Shown here one piece after another: positions 14,237-22,946 of a stretch of 39,427 bases of DNA. Under the pieces are notes generated by a model, which searched no databases, was not told the DNA's origin, and saw only the letters and a program-made list of their open reading frames with translations. This DNA is from a virus. Made by a program: the position numbers and the translations under genes. Numbering within the stretch: position 1 is the first letter of the stretch; every line of letters begins with the position of its first letter. The stretch covers positions 1 through 39,427 of the IMG/VR virus record IMGVR_UViG_3300025117_000143. One strand, 5' to 3'.

Positions 14237-15385
14237 ATGGCATATTATTCAGGATACGACCTCACAAGATTCAAAAACCCACTCCTTAGAAAAGTATTAG
14301 AGTTAATCATGGATATTTCAGCCGGACATGATCATGACGGCGTTAACTCAAAAGCGGTAACAGTTGGAACAGTTGCAGACGATTCAGTCACTAATGCAAA
14401 GGTGGCGGCTGGAATAGATGCAGCCAAACTGGCGGATGGCTCGGTCTCTAACGCTGAATTTCAATATTTAAATGGCGTTACATCTAATATTCAAACACAA
14501 CTTAACGCAGTATCTGCACAGGTACCAGAGGGAACCCCGGTTAATGCCGTGGCTTCTTCAAAGGTTCTCACTATTGATGGAGTCGCAATTGATGGCGAAA
14601 CCGTTACTTTAGGGAATGCTGTATATGAATTTTGCGCTGATGCAGCTCAATCATTAACAACTCCAACTAATAAAGCGGTAGATATAACAGCAGTGAGTAC
14701 AAAATCGCAAGGTATATTAACCATTGCAGTACAGCCTACAATTGGCGATTATATGACAATAGGCACAAAATTATATACTTTCTGCGCAGTAGCAGCCGCC
14801 ACAGGCGAGGGCGACATTTCAATAGGAACTAATTTAGCCACAGCTAAAACGGCAATAGTTGCAGCTATAAATGGAACAGATGGACATAATACAGCTAATT
14901 CATCCGTCACAGCTTCAGAATTTGCAACTAATGTATGCACTTTAACCGCAAAAATTGGCGGTGTTGCAGGTGATTTAATAGCGTCAACCTCAAGCTTTAC
15001 AAACGGTGGAAACTTATTTGATGCCGTAACTCTTGGCACTACCACACCGGGCGTTGACTGCACTAAAGGCGATGCAAAGACCGCTATACTTGCAGCAGTA
15101 CTCGCTAATGCTACTAAAGACGTATCTTTAACAACCGCAGCAGGAGACACAGCCACAGCGGCAGCGGTGACAAAAGGCGTGGCAGGTGATGCTTTAGTAA
15201 TTGGAGAAACTATGGCGCATGGTGCTTTTGCAGGTGGCGCTACAGCTTTATCCGGTGGCGTTAATGGCACAGTTGGAACTAAGTTGCAAACATTCCAAGA
15301 TACAAGCTATATATATTGTTGCACAGCAGCTAATACAATAGCAGATGCAAATTGGCGCAGAATTTCTTTAGGTTCTGCATACTAG
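14237..15385 (+). CDS. Virion decoration or head-fibre-like protein
   Basis: A 382-residue, Ala/Thr/Gly-rich protein. The N-terminus has HDHDGVNSKAV and repeated Asp-Ala-Lys-Leu turns (VTNAKVAAGIDAAKLADGS), as in trimeric phage fibres. The middle holds two related beta domains (VTLGNAVYEFCA and MTIGTKLYTFCA; GGVAGDLIASTSS and KGVAGDALVIGET). The C-terminus repeats a Trp-Arg end (DANWRRISLGSAY). The place directly after the capsid suggests a head decoration or fibre. Family not certain. Confidence 0.65.
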   Translation: MAYYSGYDLTRFKNPLLRKVLELIMDISAGHDHDGVNSKAVTVGTVADDSVTNAKVAAGIDAAKLADGSVSNAEFQYLNGVTSNIQTQLNAVSAQVPEGTPVNAVASSKVLTIDGVAIDGETVTLGNAVYEFCADAAQSLTTPTNKAVDITAVSTKSQGILTIAVQPTIGDYMTIGTKLYTFCAVAAATGEGDISIGTNLATAKTAIVAAINGTDGHNTANSSVTASEFATNVCTLTAKIGGVAGDLIASTSSFTNGGNLFDAVTLGTTTPGVDCTKGDAKTAILAAVLANATKDVSLTTAAGDTATAAAVTKGVAGDALVIGETMAHGAFAGGATALSGGVNGTVGTKLQTFQDTSYIYCCTAANTIADANWRRISLGSAY

Positions 15386-15390
15386 TAATA

Positions 15391-15412
15391 GGGGGCTTCG
15401 GCCCCTTCTTTT
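15391..15412 (+). terminator. Intrinsic terminator with UUCG tetraloop
   Basis: GGGGC, TTCG loop, GCCCC, then TTCTTTT. The C(UUCG)G tetraloop makes this small hairpin unusually stable. Confidence 0.75.
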
Positions 15413-15426
15413 AATTAGGAGATATT

Positions 15427-15681
15427 ATGAAATTTACAAGCGATCATAAAAGCTTACAGGTTTATCAGGCAAAGAATAGAAGGTTTTTAAACTTTGTTGA
15501 TGGGGCTTATGAAACTAACGACCTCGAAGAAATTGAACTCTTAAAAACAGTTAAAGAAGTATTCTGGCAGGAAGAGCCAGAGATAATACAGGAAGAATTA
15601 ACAGCCGAATCTATTATTGATCTACCAGAAGAAGTTAAGGAAGAGCCTGAGAAACCAAAAAAAGGCAAGAAAAAAGCATAA
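15427..15681 (+). CDS. 84-residue small structural-region protein
   Basis: The N-terminal half (FTSDHKSLQVYQAKNRRFLN, then FVDGAYETNDLEEIELLK) resembles small proteins commonly encoded after phage capsids; the C-terminal third is Glu/Lys/Pro-rich and ends in a run of lysines. Function unknown. It lies between two terminators and so may be a separate transcript or read-through. Confidence 0.65.
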   Translation: MKFTSDHKSLQVYQAKNRRFLNFVDGAYETNDLEEIELLKTVKEVFWQEEPEIIQEELTAESIIDLPEEVKEEPEKPKKGKKKA

Positions 15682-15703
15682 TCTTATTACTTATTTAATG
15701 ACG

Positions 15704-15727
15704 AAAGCCCGCAAGCCGTGGGCTTTT
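15704..15727 (+). terminator. Probable terminator
   Basis: AAAGCCC (15704-15710) pairs with GGGCTTT (15720-15726), loop of 9 bases, followed by a short T-run. Confidence 0.6.
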
Positions 15728-15753
15728 AGATTAACTAAGAAAGGAGCTAAGAA

Positions 15754-16230
15754 ATGACAGCACATGAAAGAACAACGGAACTTTTAGACGTTTATATTAA
15801 GCCTGCTATTGATGCTATTAAGGAAAATACTGATTTAATCCCAGAGTATGACAGTATAACCGGCTTTAATGTAGCGGTTGTGAATGACGCAAACTATGAT
15901 TCATTAACCGGGTACAAAGTTGAGGACGTTAACTCAGATAGTATCAAAGCCAATACCGATACGATAGTTAGCTCTTTAAATGATATTAAAACTAATACTA
16001 ATAGAAGAGTTATAAAGTTTTCCGACTCTGGCTCAGGCAATGACACTTTGACAGCTACAGACTGTACATATTTTTCAATACATAATACTGGCGCTGATTC
16101 TTTGACCGCTGGCATTGGAAGTATTACCGTACCAGTTGCCGCAGGCGCTTCAATGGGCGAGGACTTTGCAGAATTTGACACAGTGGTAATAGTTGCGGTT
16201 GGCGCATACAATTGGCTGGCGAAAGGTTAG
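15754..16230 (+). CDS. 158-residue probable virion protein
   Basis: A strong AAAGGAG site precedes the ATG. The N-terminal half repeats the motif YDSxTGxxVxxVN (near 30-60) and NTDxIxxSLNDIKTNTNR coiled-coil-like turns; the C-terminal 60 residues look like a small beta-sandwich (DSLTAGIGSITVPVAAGASM). No cysteines besides one. Position in the head-to-tail block suggests a virion component. Family not recognised. Confidence 0.6.
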   Translation: MTAHERTTELLDVYIKPAIDAIKENTDLIPEYDSITGFNVAVVNDANYDSLTGYKVEDVNSDSIKANTDTIVSSLNDIKTNTNRRVIKFSDSGSGNDTLTATDCTYFSIHNTGADSLTAGIGSITVPVAAGASMGEDFAEFDTVVIVAVGAYNWLAKG

Positions 16231-16238
16231 GTGTATAA

Positions 16239-16727
16239 ATGGGATACAGTGCAGGCGGTGATACCACAGCGATTGAAAGCAAATTAAGCGCTCTTTCTAA
16301 GGCAATACTACACCCTGAAAAATTATGGGTTGATTTGTTTGACGCAGAGGATACAGACCTTTATGACTTTCATATTCCAGTAGGCACAACTAGTCTCGCT
16401 GCCATATTTAATACTAATTATTATCCCGGTGATGGTTCCTATGAAATAGTACCTTTGAGCGACAGTATAAGCGTATTAGGTAGTATTACTAATGCCGATG
16501 GCGGGTCGCTATATGTTAATACTGTCTCTAAGCTTTTTGAAGTGGGAGCTTCTAGCGGTTTAGGTTTTGGGATAACTGATGGCGTATGCCCTTTTAATAT
16601 TACATTTCAAGGAACTTGGAACGCAGGTAGTAAAGTTATATTCACAATAACCAGCCCGACTACACTGCTCGGTCAAGCCTTAGAAGTATGGGCAGGGACT
16701 TATACTATTACATTTGATGCCGTTTAA
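16239..16727 (+). CDS. 162-residue probable virion protein
   Basis: Starts 8 bases after the preceding stop. Residues 1-30 are helical, the rest is Gly/Ser/Thr-rich beta sequence with aromatic residues (SIVxVLGSITNADGGSL-type strands, ending LEVWAGTYTITFDAV). It is probably a partner of the preceding gene, such as a fibre or decoration subunit. No family recognised. Confidence 0.6.
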   Translation: MGYSAGGDTTAIESKLSALSKAILHPEKLWVDLFDAEDTDLYDFHIPVGTTSLAAIFNTNYYPGDGSYEIVPLSDSISVLGSITNADGGSLYVNTVSKLFEVGASSGLGFGITDGVCPFNITFQGTWNAGSKVIFTITSPTTLLGQALEVWAGTYTITFDAV

Positions 16728-16744
16728 TATAATAAGGTGGAATT

Positions 16745-17248
16745 ATGACAGGAATTGCAATAACGGCTGGCACTAATAGCTTTGTAACAGAAGCCGAGGC
16801 GGTGACTTATTCAGGTCTTATGCTTAATGTTACGGCATGGGTTAGCCCGCTGACAGAAAACCAGAAAAAAGCTTTAATTGCGGCTACGGATAAAATTAAC
16901 AGCAATTTTTCTTTTCAACATCTTAAATATGATCCCGATCAAGCTCTTGAATGGCCTCGCTATGTTCCACAATACAGCACATCACTAGAGGGATCGCCTT
17001 ATATTATAAACGGCGTGGCTTATATATCTACTACACCGATAGATATTAAAAAAGCTACTGTATATGAGGCGGTTGCTTTGCTTGCTGATACTGATAGTAT
17101 ACATGCCAAAAATCAAGCAATGGGGATTAAATCATTAAGCTTGCAAGGTGATTCAGTTACCTATACAGGCTCTAATACAAAGGGCTTACTCAGTAAAGAT
17201 GCTTATAACTTAGTCAGAAAATGGACAGGAGCGCCAAAAGTTGTTTAA
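16745..17248 (+). CDS. Head-tail adaptor, DnaT-like domain
   Basis: A 167-residue protein. The pattern NSFVTEAEAVTYSG, ENQKKALIAATDKIN and QALEWPRYVP matches the so-called DnaT-like family found at phage head-tail joints, where it binds the portal. ATG follows AAGGTGGA. It overlaps the next gene by 8 bases if that gene uses TTG. Confidence 0.75.
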   Translation: MTGIAITAGTNSFVTEAEAVTYSGLMLNVTAWVSPLTENQKKALIAATDKINSNFSFQHLKYDPDQALEWPRYVPQYSTSLEGSPYIINGVAYISTTPIDIKKATVYEAVALLADTDSIHAKNQAMGIKSLSLQGDSVTYTGSNTKGLLSKDAYNLVRKWTGAPKVV

Positions 17249-17534
17249 TCATATGATGAATAACTCAATAACTCTAAAGACTGTCACCTCAAGGGATTCT
17301 TACGACAATCCGACAACCACGTCGAGTACTATTGTCTGCAAGTTAAAGTATAAAAACAGAGTTATTAAAAATTCACAGGGTCAAGATGTTAATGTAATGG
17401 CTGAATTCACGACAGCAACAGCCATTACTATTAATAATCTTGTCACCATATCAGGCAAAGACTGGCAGATATTGCAAGTAACTCCGGTCTATGACTTTGG
17501 TGGAAATATCCTGCATTATAAAGGCTATATTTAG
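17241..17534 (+). CDS. Head closure / head-tail joining protein
   Basis: A 97-residue, beta-rich protein (NNSITLKTVTSRDSYDNPTT, ending GKDWQILQVTPVYDFGG) of the size and position of head stopper proteins. The start is uncertain: TTG at 17241 has GGAG about 9 bases upstream, while ATGs at 17253 and 17256 have no good site. The stop shares bases with the GTG of the next gene. Confidence 0.65.
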   Translation: MFNHMMNNSITLKTVTSRDSYDNPTTTSSTIVCKLKYKNRVIKNSQGQDVNVMAEFTTATAITINNLVTISGKDWQILQVTPVYDFGGNILHYKGYI

Positions 17535-18079
17535 TGTTTATTCTCTTTGGACGCAGCCCTTTTGTTAATAAGATCAAGCCTTATATCCCAGAACTTCAAA
17601 AAAAGTATATAACCGGATCTGTTAATACAATAATTCCCGGCTCTGAATTTTGTTTTCTGGCTGATGCTAAAACGATCAGAGGCATTAAGGAAGATTACAG
17701 CGGGCAAACGATAATCACGGAAATTAATTACAAACGCTTTCTTGATAATGCCAATATAACTAATTACGAGCTATATACATTCACAGGAGGCTCAGAGCCG
17801 ACTTTAAAAGAGAATTACTTATCATTTTATGGCCTGTCTCATTCTATCGCCCTTAATTGGGCGTATAAAAAAGGGTTAAAAATTATTTTAGCCGGAATAG
17901 ATTTGGACGGCTCAATGGAACATTTTGACAGCGAGCAAATATTTAACCCCGTTCAGGGCGTTATTGATGATTGCATAAAACAAATAGAAAACTATCCGGG
18001 AGAAATATTGCAGCTCAATCCTGACAGTAAAATGCGAGTACCTAAAACAACTATTGAAAGGCTTTTATGGCAGATGTAG
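17534..18079 (+). CDS. Glycosyltransferase-like protein inserted in the connector genes
   Basis: A 181-residue protein with a GTG start overlapping the previous stop. The N-terminus FGRSPFVNKIK and the C-terminal segment GLSHSIALNWAYKKGLKIIL plus AGIDLDG (about residues 100-127) resemble the substrate and nucleotide-sugar region of GT42/DUF115-type transferases (Ser-rich loop, helix, then GxD at a strand end). It has no known structural role, yet sits between head closure and HK97 gp10-like genes with overlaps on both sides. It may modify virion or host glycans. Family call is from motif resemblance only. Confidence 0.5.
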   Translation: MFILFGRSPFVNKIKPYIPELQKKYITGSVNTIIPGSEFCFLADAKTIRGIKEDYSGQTIITEINYKRFLDNANITNYELYTFTGGSEPTLKENYLSFYGLSHSIALNWAYKKGLKIILAGIDLDGSMEHFDSEQIFNPVQGVIDDCIKQIENYPGEILQLNPDSKMRVPKTTIERLLWQM

Positions 18080-18384
18080 AAATAAACTGGTTTGGTGAAA
18101 AAGTCGAGACAGAAGTATTAAAAGCAGCGATTCGAGGTCTTAAGAAATGCGGCGAGGCTATTCTCGGCGAGGCTAAAAAACAGGCTCCTGTTGATATCGG
18201 AACACTTGAGAGAAGCGGGACAGTCAACGAAATAAGCGAGGGCGTGGAAATTAGCTTTAATACACCTTACGCCCTTAAACAACATGAAATACATAAATCT
18301 AAAGCTAAATATTTAGAACGCCCATTTAATCAACATAAAGTCAAGGCTCAGGGCTTTGTAAACAGGGAGCTTAATAAATTATGA
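18067..18384 (+). CDS. Neck protein, HK97 gp10-like
   Basis: A 105-residue protein with the family signature EAKKQAPVDIGTLERSGTVN, then TPYALKQHEI and a conserved C-terminal ending ERPFNQHK. Such proteins form the head-tail connector ring. Overlaps both neighbours (13 and 4 bases). Confidence 0.85.
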   Translation: MADVEINWFGEKVETEVLKAAIRGLKKCGEAILGEAKKQAPVDIGTLERSGTVNEISEGVEISFNTPYALKQHEIHKSKAKYLERPFNQHKVKAQGFVNRELNKL

Positions 18385-18758
18385 TTCTTGATGATATAAA
18401 AGCAGCTTTAAAGACCGCATTATTAGGCACTGATACAACTATAAAGCTTAATTATTATGACAGTACCGATAATATTATCATTTTATGGCTTTATGGCGGT
18501 GCTTCCAGTCAGGTGCAGAAAATAGAAACCGTTCAAATAATGGTTAAAAATACCAATATGAGCACAGGGCAGACGCTTATAAAAAGTATTTACGATTTAC
18601 TTTGCCCTATCGCCAGCAAAGAGGCGACGAAATATATAGTTTTAAATAGTAATAAATACATTATCGAGGCTAATCAGCCTCCTTTTTATTTAGAAAAAGA
18701 CGAGCAAAGCCGTCATACATTCGTGTTTAACATTACCGCAATAAGCAAAAGGAGCTAA
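18381..18758 (+). CDS. Tail terminator / Minor_capsid_3-like protein
   Basis: A 125-residue protein with an LxxIKAALKTALLG N-terminus, VQIMVKNTNMSTGQTLIKSI in the middle and a C-terminal FYLEKDEQSRHTFVFNITA, as in tail terminator proteins that cap the tail tube. Placed before the tail tube gene and overlapping the neck gene by ATGA. Confidence 0.75.
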   Translation: MILDDIKAALKTALLGTDTTIKLNYYDSTDNIIILWLYGGASSQVQKIETVQIMVKNTNMSTGQTLIKSIYDLLCPIASKEATKYIVLNSNKYIIEANQPPFYLEKDEQSRHTFVFNITAISKRS

Positions 18759-18761
18759 GAA

Positions 18762-19310
18762 ATGACATTAACAAAACAAGCAGTCGTATTGGGAATTACT
18801 GACGCCAAAATTGCCACAGTAACAACAAATTCAAGCACAACTTACGCCAAGGGTTCTTATGTAGATGCGCCCGGTATCAAAGAGGTTACAGTTTCATTAA
18901 TAGCCGATGAAAAAGAAGCCACAGGCGATGAGACAATTCTTGCTAACTTTATTCTAAAAAAAGGCTATGAGTTGAGCTTCTCCAACGCTATGGTTGATTT
19001 GACAGTTGTGTCAACAATTAACGGCTCAACCGTTGCCTCATCCGGTGGCAATGACACAGAGGTTGCAAGCTTGACCGAATTCTCAACAGATGTTCCGGTC
19101 GAATTTAACTTCCACTTTAAAACCGATTACGTTGACGGCGACACTGCAGACTTCCATATGGAATATTATGTCTGCAAAGGACACATGGATATAATTCCGA
19201 GATCTGGCGATGTTTACGAAATGAGCTTTAAAGGAAAAGCCTATTCTCGCTTATCTGATAAAGCAATAAGATGTATAACAATGAACGAAACAGTTGCAGC
19301 TATAAGTTAA
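18762..19310 (+). CDS. Major tail tube protein
   Basis: A 182-residue protein beginning MTLTKQAVVLGITDAK, beta-rich with alternating Val/Thr strands. It sits three bases after the tail terminator and before the tail chaperone, the invariable place of the tube protein in siphoviruses. AAAGGAGC precedes the ATG and a strong hairpin follows, consistent with high expression. Confidence 0.83.
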   Translation: MTLTKQAVVLGITDAKIATVTTNSSTTYAKGSYVDAPGIKEVTVSLIADEKEATGDETILANFILKKGYELSFSNAMVDLTVVSTINGSTVASSGGNDTEVASLTEFSTDVPVEFNFHFKTDYVDGDTADFHMEYYVCKGHMDIIPRSGDVYEMSFKGKAYSRLSDKAIRCITMNETVAAIS

Positions 19311-19326
19311 CCTAGTTAGAATACTA

Positions 19327-19359
19327 CAGATAGCGGGATAAAACCCGCTATCTGATTTT
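19327..19359 (+). terminator. Strong hairpin after the tail tube gene
   Basis: CAGATAGCGGG (19327-19337) pairs perfectly with CCCGCTATCTG (19344-19354), loop ATAAAA, then ATTTT. Likely an attenuator that keeps tube protein above chaperone levels. Confidence 0.75.
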
Positions 19360-19374
19360 ATTAGAAGGTGAAGA

Positions 19375-19758
19375 ATGACATACGAAGATATTAAAGAGTA
19401 TAAAGAATCTATCGTTATAGACGATAAGACTTTAACCGTTGAATATTCCAATAAATCTCTGGCATGGCTGGAAGATGCTTTGAACCTGACGTTATACGAA
19501 GTAAGGGATTTGCTTTTCGATAAAAAATTAAAAGTAAAAGATCAGGTCATTTTATTATATGCCGGACTTATAAAGCATCACCCAGAAATAAAACTGGCTG
19601 ACCTGCAAAATAGGCCTCAAATAGCTGTCTTATTAAATAATTTATCTGATTCAATAATGGATGCATTTTTCGTTCATATTATCCCGCCTGAAATTATCAG
19701 CGTAATTAAAGAGAATGAGGCAAAAGAAAACGGAAAAAAGCAGGAAGCCCAAAAATAG
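19375..19758 (+). CDS. Tail assembly chaperone, short form (gpG-like)
   Basis: A 127-residue helical protein, the unshifted product, ending KKQEAQK at a TAG. Tail chaperones coat the tape measure and recruit tube protein. Its identity follows from the position between tube and tape measure genes and from the -1 frameshift signal at its end. Confidence 0.85.
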   Translation: MTYEDIKEYKESIVIDDKTLTVEYSNKSLAWLEDALNLTLYEVRDLLFDKKLKVKDQVILLYAGLIKHHPEIKLADLQNRPQIAVLLNNLSDSIMDAFFVHIIPPEIISVIKENEAKENGKKQEAQK

Positions 19759-19949
19759 ATTGGGCTAATTGGCTATGTATTGCAACCTCAGAGTTGCATT
19801 GGAGTATTAAAGAGTTTTGGGATTCTAATCCGAGGCAATTTCAATGTATCTGGTTTACTTACGGCATTAGCAAGGGATATTACGACGAAACAAGCGATAG
19901 CCCAGTTAATGAGGGCAATAAGGTTAAGGCGTTTTTAACTAACTTTTAA
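19375..19949 (+). CDS. Tail assembly chaperone, frameshifted long form (gpGT-like)
   Basis: A -1 shift at A AAA AAG (19734-19740) joins the first 122 codons to a second frame open from 19740 to TAA at 19947-19949, giving about 191 residues. The extension opens AGSPKIDWANWL and is rich in Trp, as are the T domains of other tail chaperones. The second frame has no start of its own. In lambda the G and GT forms are both needed in a fixed ratio. Confidence 0.85.
19734..19766 (+). promoter_or_regulatory. -1 ribosomal frameshift signal: slippery heptamer plus hairpin
   Basis: The heptamer A AAA AAG is in the correct phase (GGA AAA AAG), the most efficient bacterial slippery site. Five bases later AGCCCAA (19746-19752) pairs with TTGGGCT (19760-19766), loop of 7 containing the zero-frame TAG. 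Site, phase, spacing and hairpin all fit. Confidence 0.9.
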
Positions 19950-19959
19950 AGGATAAAAA

Positions 19960-22569
19960 ATGAGTACACAATTAGGCTCTGTTAATGTCAAGCTGGGGCT
20001 TGATGCTTCAAAATACAAAAAAGGTATGTCTGAAGCTCAAAAAGAAATGATTGCTTACGAGCAACAGTCTAAAAAACTACTGGGCTCGATTGAGAATTAC
20101 AAAGTTAATTTAAAGTCGACCGTAGAAGCTAAAAAACAGTGGCAAGCATCACAGGACGAGCTTAAAAAATTAGCTATTGAATTAAAAAATACAGAGAATC
20201 CAAGTAAAAAGCTGCAGAAAGAATTCGATGCCTTAAAAAATTCAACAAAAGCTAGTAAAGACGCATATCTACAAAGCCAAATATCTCTATCTAAACTAAA
20301 GGGAGAATTAACAGCCGCCGGGGTAAATACAGCTAAACTAACCGCCGAGCAGAAAAGATTAAATAATGAATTAAACAACGCTAAAAATAAAGTCAATCAA
20401 CTTGAAGGCGGATTATCAGGTCTTTCTAAAGCTGGAATAGTAGCTGCCTTGGCAGCTTTAGCCTTTGGAATTTATAATGTAGGAAAAGCTTCATTAAAAG
20501 CAGCGGGCGAATTTGAACAGGCAAAAGTATCTTTTGAAGTAATGTTAGGTGATGCCGAAAAAGCTAAGGTACTGTTGGGCGAGCTGCAGAGATTCGCCGA
20601 TCAGTCACCTTTTGCCATGCAGGGCTTGGCGGATAATGCTAAAACTCTATTAAGCTTTGGAGTAGAACTTCAAGAGCTTATGCCGACATTAAAAATGCTT
20701 GGTGATGTCTCGGTAGGTAATGAGCAAAAAATGCAGCAAATGACGCTTGCTTTTGCTCAGGCTTCATCAACCGGGCGTTTAATGGGTCAGGATTTGCTTC
20801 AAATGGTAAATGCTGGCTTTAATCCACTGCAAGAAATATCAAAACGTACCGGCAAGAGCATGAAAGACCTTAAAAAGGATATGGAAAATGGTTCCATATC
20901 CATAGGTATGGTTAAACAGGCTTTTATTGATGCTACAAGCGAGGGCGGCAGATTTTACGGAATGACGCAGAAACAAGCCGATACAATAGTTGGCAAAACA
21001 TCAACTATGAAAGATGGTTTCATGTCTCTGGCAAGAACCATAGGTAATGACTTGGCACCAGCGGCTAAAGCGGCACTTGATTATATAATTAAACTCACCG
21101 GTCAGGCTAACGAATTATTAATTAAACTAATCCGCATGCGGGAAATGGCAAAGGAAAAAAACGCAAGTAATTATATTGATATCAATACTCAGAAATATTT
21201 AGACGCTAAGAAAGTTTTAAGCAATCCTAAATTAAAAGTAGGTGACCCGGAAGCCGATCAGGCATATAGCGATATGCAAACCGCTAAGAGTAATCTTATT
21301 AAATTAAACAAGGAACGCAAGGCTACCGAAAAGATATTAAGGGATTTAACCGCACCTACTAGCACAACCGCTGGAAAAATGAGCTTTGGGGGTGGTGGCG
21401 GAGATGACAAAAAACCAAAAAAAGACAAGGCCGCAGACGCTTACAGAGATCAGCTTAATAATATCCAGACTGAGCAGCATATTCTCAACTTAAAAAATCA
21501 ATATAGAAAACAGGCCGCAGATCTTGGTATTGATATTGAAAATAAATATTATCTTGAAGTAGAAGCCCTTGCGCTAGAAAAAGCAGCAAAAATAAGAGAA
21601 ATAGAGATAAGCGATGCCAAAAACAAAGGCGACTTAAAAAATAGAATTGATGCCTTATATCTTAAAAAAGGCGAAGAATTAACCCTAGAAATAAAAAAGA
21701 AATATGCAGAAGATATAAGGCAGGAAGAAAATAATAGAGGCCAAGAAATACTAAGAGCCTATCAGGAAGATCAACAGAGGCTTAAACAAAACCTTGATAC
21801 TAAATTAAATCTTATTCGGCAATACGAACAGGAAAGAATTGTAATACAGAATTCTAACGAGGTTGAGCAATTCTTAATTAACCAGGGTTATTCTAAAGAA
21901 TCTTCCAGATTTGGAGGTCTTAAGGGTTTATATGAAGAATACAGGCTCAGAGAAAAAGAAATTAACGACACTGCCTTAACGGAATCCGATAAATTACAAG
22001 CCAAAGAGGAACTTAATAAAACCTTCAATGTTAAATTACAGGATCTAACAAGAAAGGCTAATGAGGAATCCGCGGAAAAGTTTAAGGAAATTTGGGGCAG
22101 GGCATATAATGACCTGTTTTCTAAACAGCGTAACTTTGCCGAAATTGCCAAGAAATTAATGCTTGATTTGGCAATGCATTACGCAAAAATTGGCCTTGAA
22201 AACTTCGCTACAGGAGCAGGTAAGGGTTCTGCATGGGGAAAAGCAGCAAATATTGGCCTAAAGGCTTTCAGTTTATTAGGCTTTGCAAATGGCGGTACGC
22301 CTCCCGTTGGTAAAATATCACTCGTTGGAGAGAAAGGCCCTGAATTATTCGTCCCTAAACAATCAGGACGAGTTATTCCTAACGATCAAATTTCAATGGG
22401 TGGAGATCAGCAACCCATTACCGTAATTAACGCGCCACAAATAAAGACAGGGGCAAGCAAAGAAGATGTATTGAGCGCGTTAAGTCAATCTAATAAAGAG
22501 CTGGCCTCAATAATAATTAATTTAAAAAAAAATGACGTAAACGGCTTTAGAACTGCAATGAGGTCTTAA
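19960..22569 (+). CDS. Tape measure protein
   Basis: An 869-residue protein. N-terminal coiled coils (residues 1-150), a hydrophobic segment near 154-180 (GIVAALAALAFGIYNVGKA), the tape-measure domain (QRFADQSPFAMQGLADNAKT, GFNPLQEISKRTGKSMKD) at about 205-340, long charged helices to 740, and the typical end FANGGTPPVGKISLVGEKGP then ELFVPKQSG. At about 1.5 angstrom per residue the length predicts a tail near 130 nm. It sets tail length and is probably ejected ahead of the DNA. Confidence 0.92.
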   Translation: MSTQLGSVNVKLGLDASKYKKGMSEAQKEMIAYEQQSKKLLGSIENYKVNLKSTVEAKKQWQASQDELKKLAIELKNTENPSKKLQKEFDALKNSTKASKDAYLQSQISLSKLKGELTAAGVNTAKLTAEQKRLNNELNNAKNKVNQLEGGLSGLSKAGIVAALAALAFGIYNVGKASLKAAGEFEQAKVSFEVMLGDAEKAKVLLGELQRFADQSPFAMQGLADNAKTLLSFGVELQELMPTLKMLGDVSVGNEQKMQQMTLAFAQASSTGRLMGQDLLQMVNAGFNPLQEISKRTGKSMKDLKKDMENGSISIGMVKQAFIDATSEGGRFYGMTQKQADTIVGKTSTMKDGFMSLARTIGNDLAPAAKAALDYIIKLTGQANELLIKLIRMREMAKEKNASNYIDINTQKYLDAKKVLSNPKLKVGDPEADQAYSDMQTAKSNLIKLNKERKATEKILRDLTAPTSTTAGKMSFGGGGGDDKKPKKDKAADAYRDQLNNIQTEQHILNLKNQYRKQAADLGIDIENKYYLEVEALALEKAAKIREIEISDAKNKGDLKNRIDALYLKKGEELTLEIKKKYAEDIRQEENNRGQEILRAYQEDQQRLKQNLDTKLNLIRQYEQERIVIQNSNEVEQFLINQGYSKESSRFGGLKGLYEEYRLREKEINDTALTESDKLQAKEELNKTFNVKLQDLTRKANEESAEKFKEIWGRAYNDLFSKQRNFAEIAKKLMLDLAMHYAKIGLENFATGAGKGSAWGKAANIGLKAFSLLGFANGGTPPVGKISLVGEKGPELFVPKQSGRVIPNDQISMGGDQQPITVINAPQIKTGASKEDVLSALSQSNKELASIIINLKKNDVNGFRTAMRS

Positions 22570-22571
22570 TT

Positions 22572-22946
22572 ATGACTGCAACATTCAATTTTAACTATAA
22601 ACGCGCCCATCAGATTAGTTCTGAATGGAAAACCATAATTGACGAAATGTACACCGGAGGAGAACAACGCCGGAATCAATGGACTCAATCCCGCAAAAGC
22701 TGGGCTTTAGACTTCGATAAAAATTCTACCGATACGGCTGCAATAATGGCCTTTTTTGATGCTCGCAAGGGACAATACGAAGCTTTTTATTGGACTTGGA
22801 AAGCAACACACCCAGCAACAGGGGAAAGCATGGGAGGCGACGGGGTTCAATATCTTGTCAGATTTGCCAATGACAAGCTCGATATAAGCCACGATATAGG
22901 CGGTTATACAACTTTTAGTATTACATTACAGCAGGTACAAAGCTAA
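22572..22946 (+). CDS. Distal tail protein, DUF2460-like (GTA gp12-like)
   Basis: A 124-residue protein with GGEQRRNQWTQSRKSWALDF and MAFFDARKGQYEAFYWTWKA, matching DUF2460 proteins that begin the tail-tip block in gene-transfer agents and related phages. It starts 2 bases after the tape measure stop and shares a base with the next start. Confidence 0.8.
   Translation: MTATFNFNYKRAHQISSEWKTIIDEMYTGGEQRRNQWTQSRKSWALDFDKNSTDTAAIMAFFDARKGQYEAFYWTWKATHPATGESMGGDGVQYLVRFANDKLDISHDIGGYTTFSITLQQVQS

Noticed and set aside
14749-15270. 173-codon minus-strand ORF
   Set aside because: Low-complexity shadow (Ala/Val/Pro-rich) of the fibre-like gene on the other strand; no ribosome site.
19759-19949. 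Independent gene after the tail chaperone
   Set aside because: No start codon with a ribosome site; explained by the -1 frameshift.
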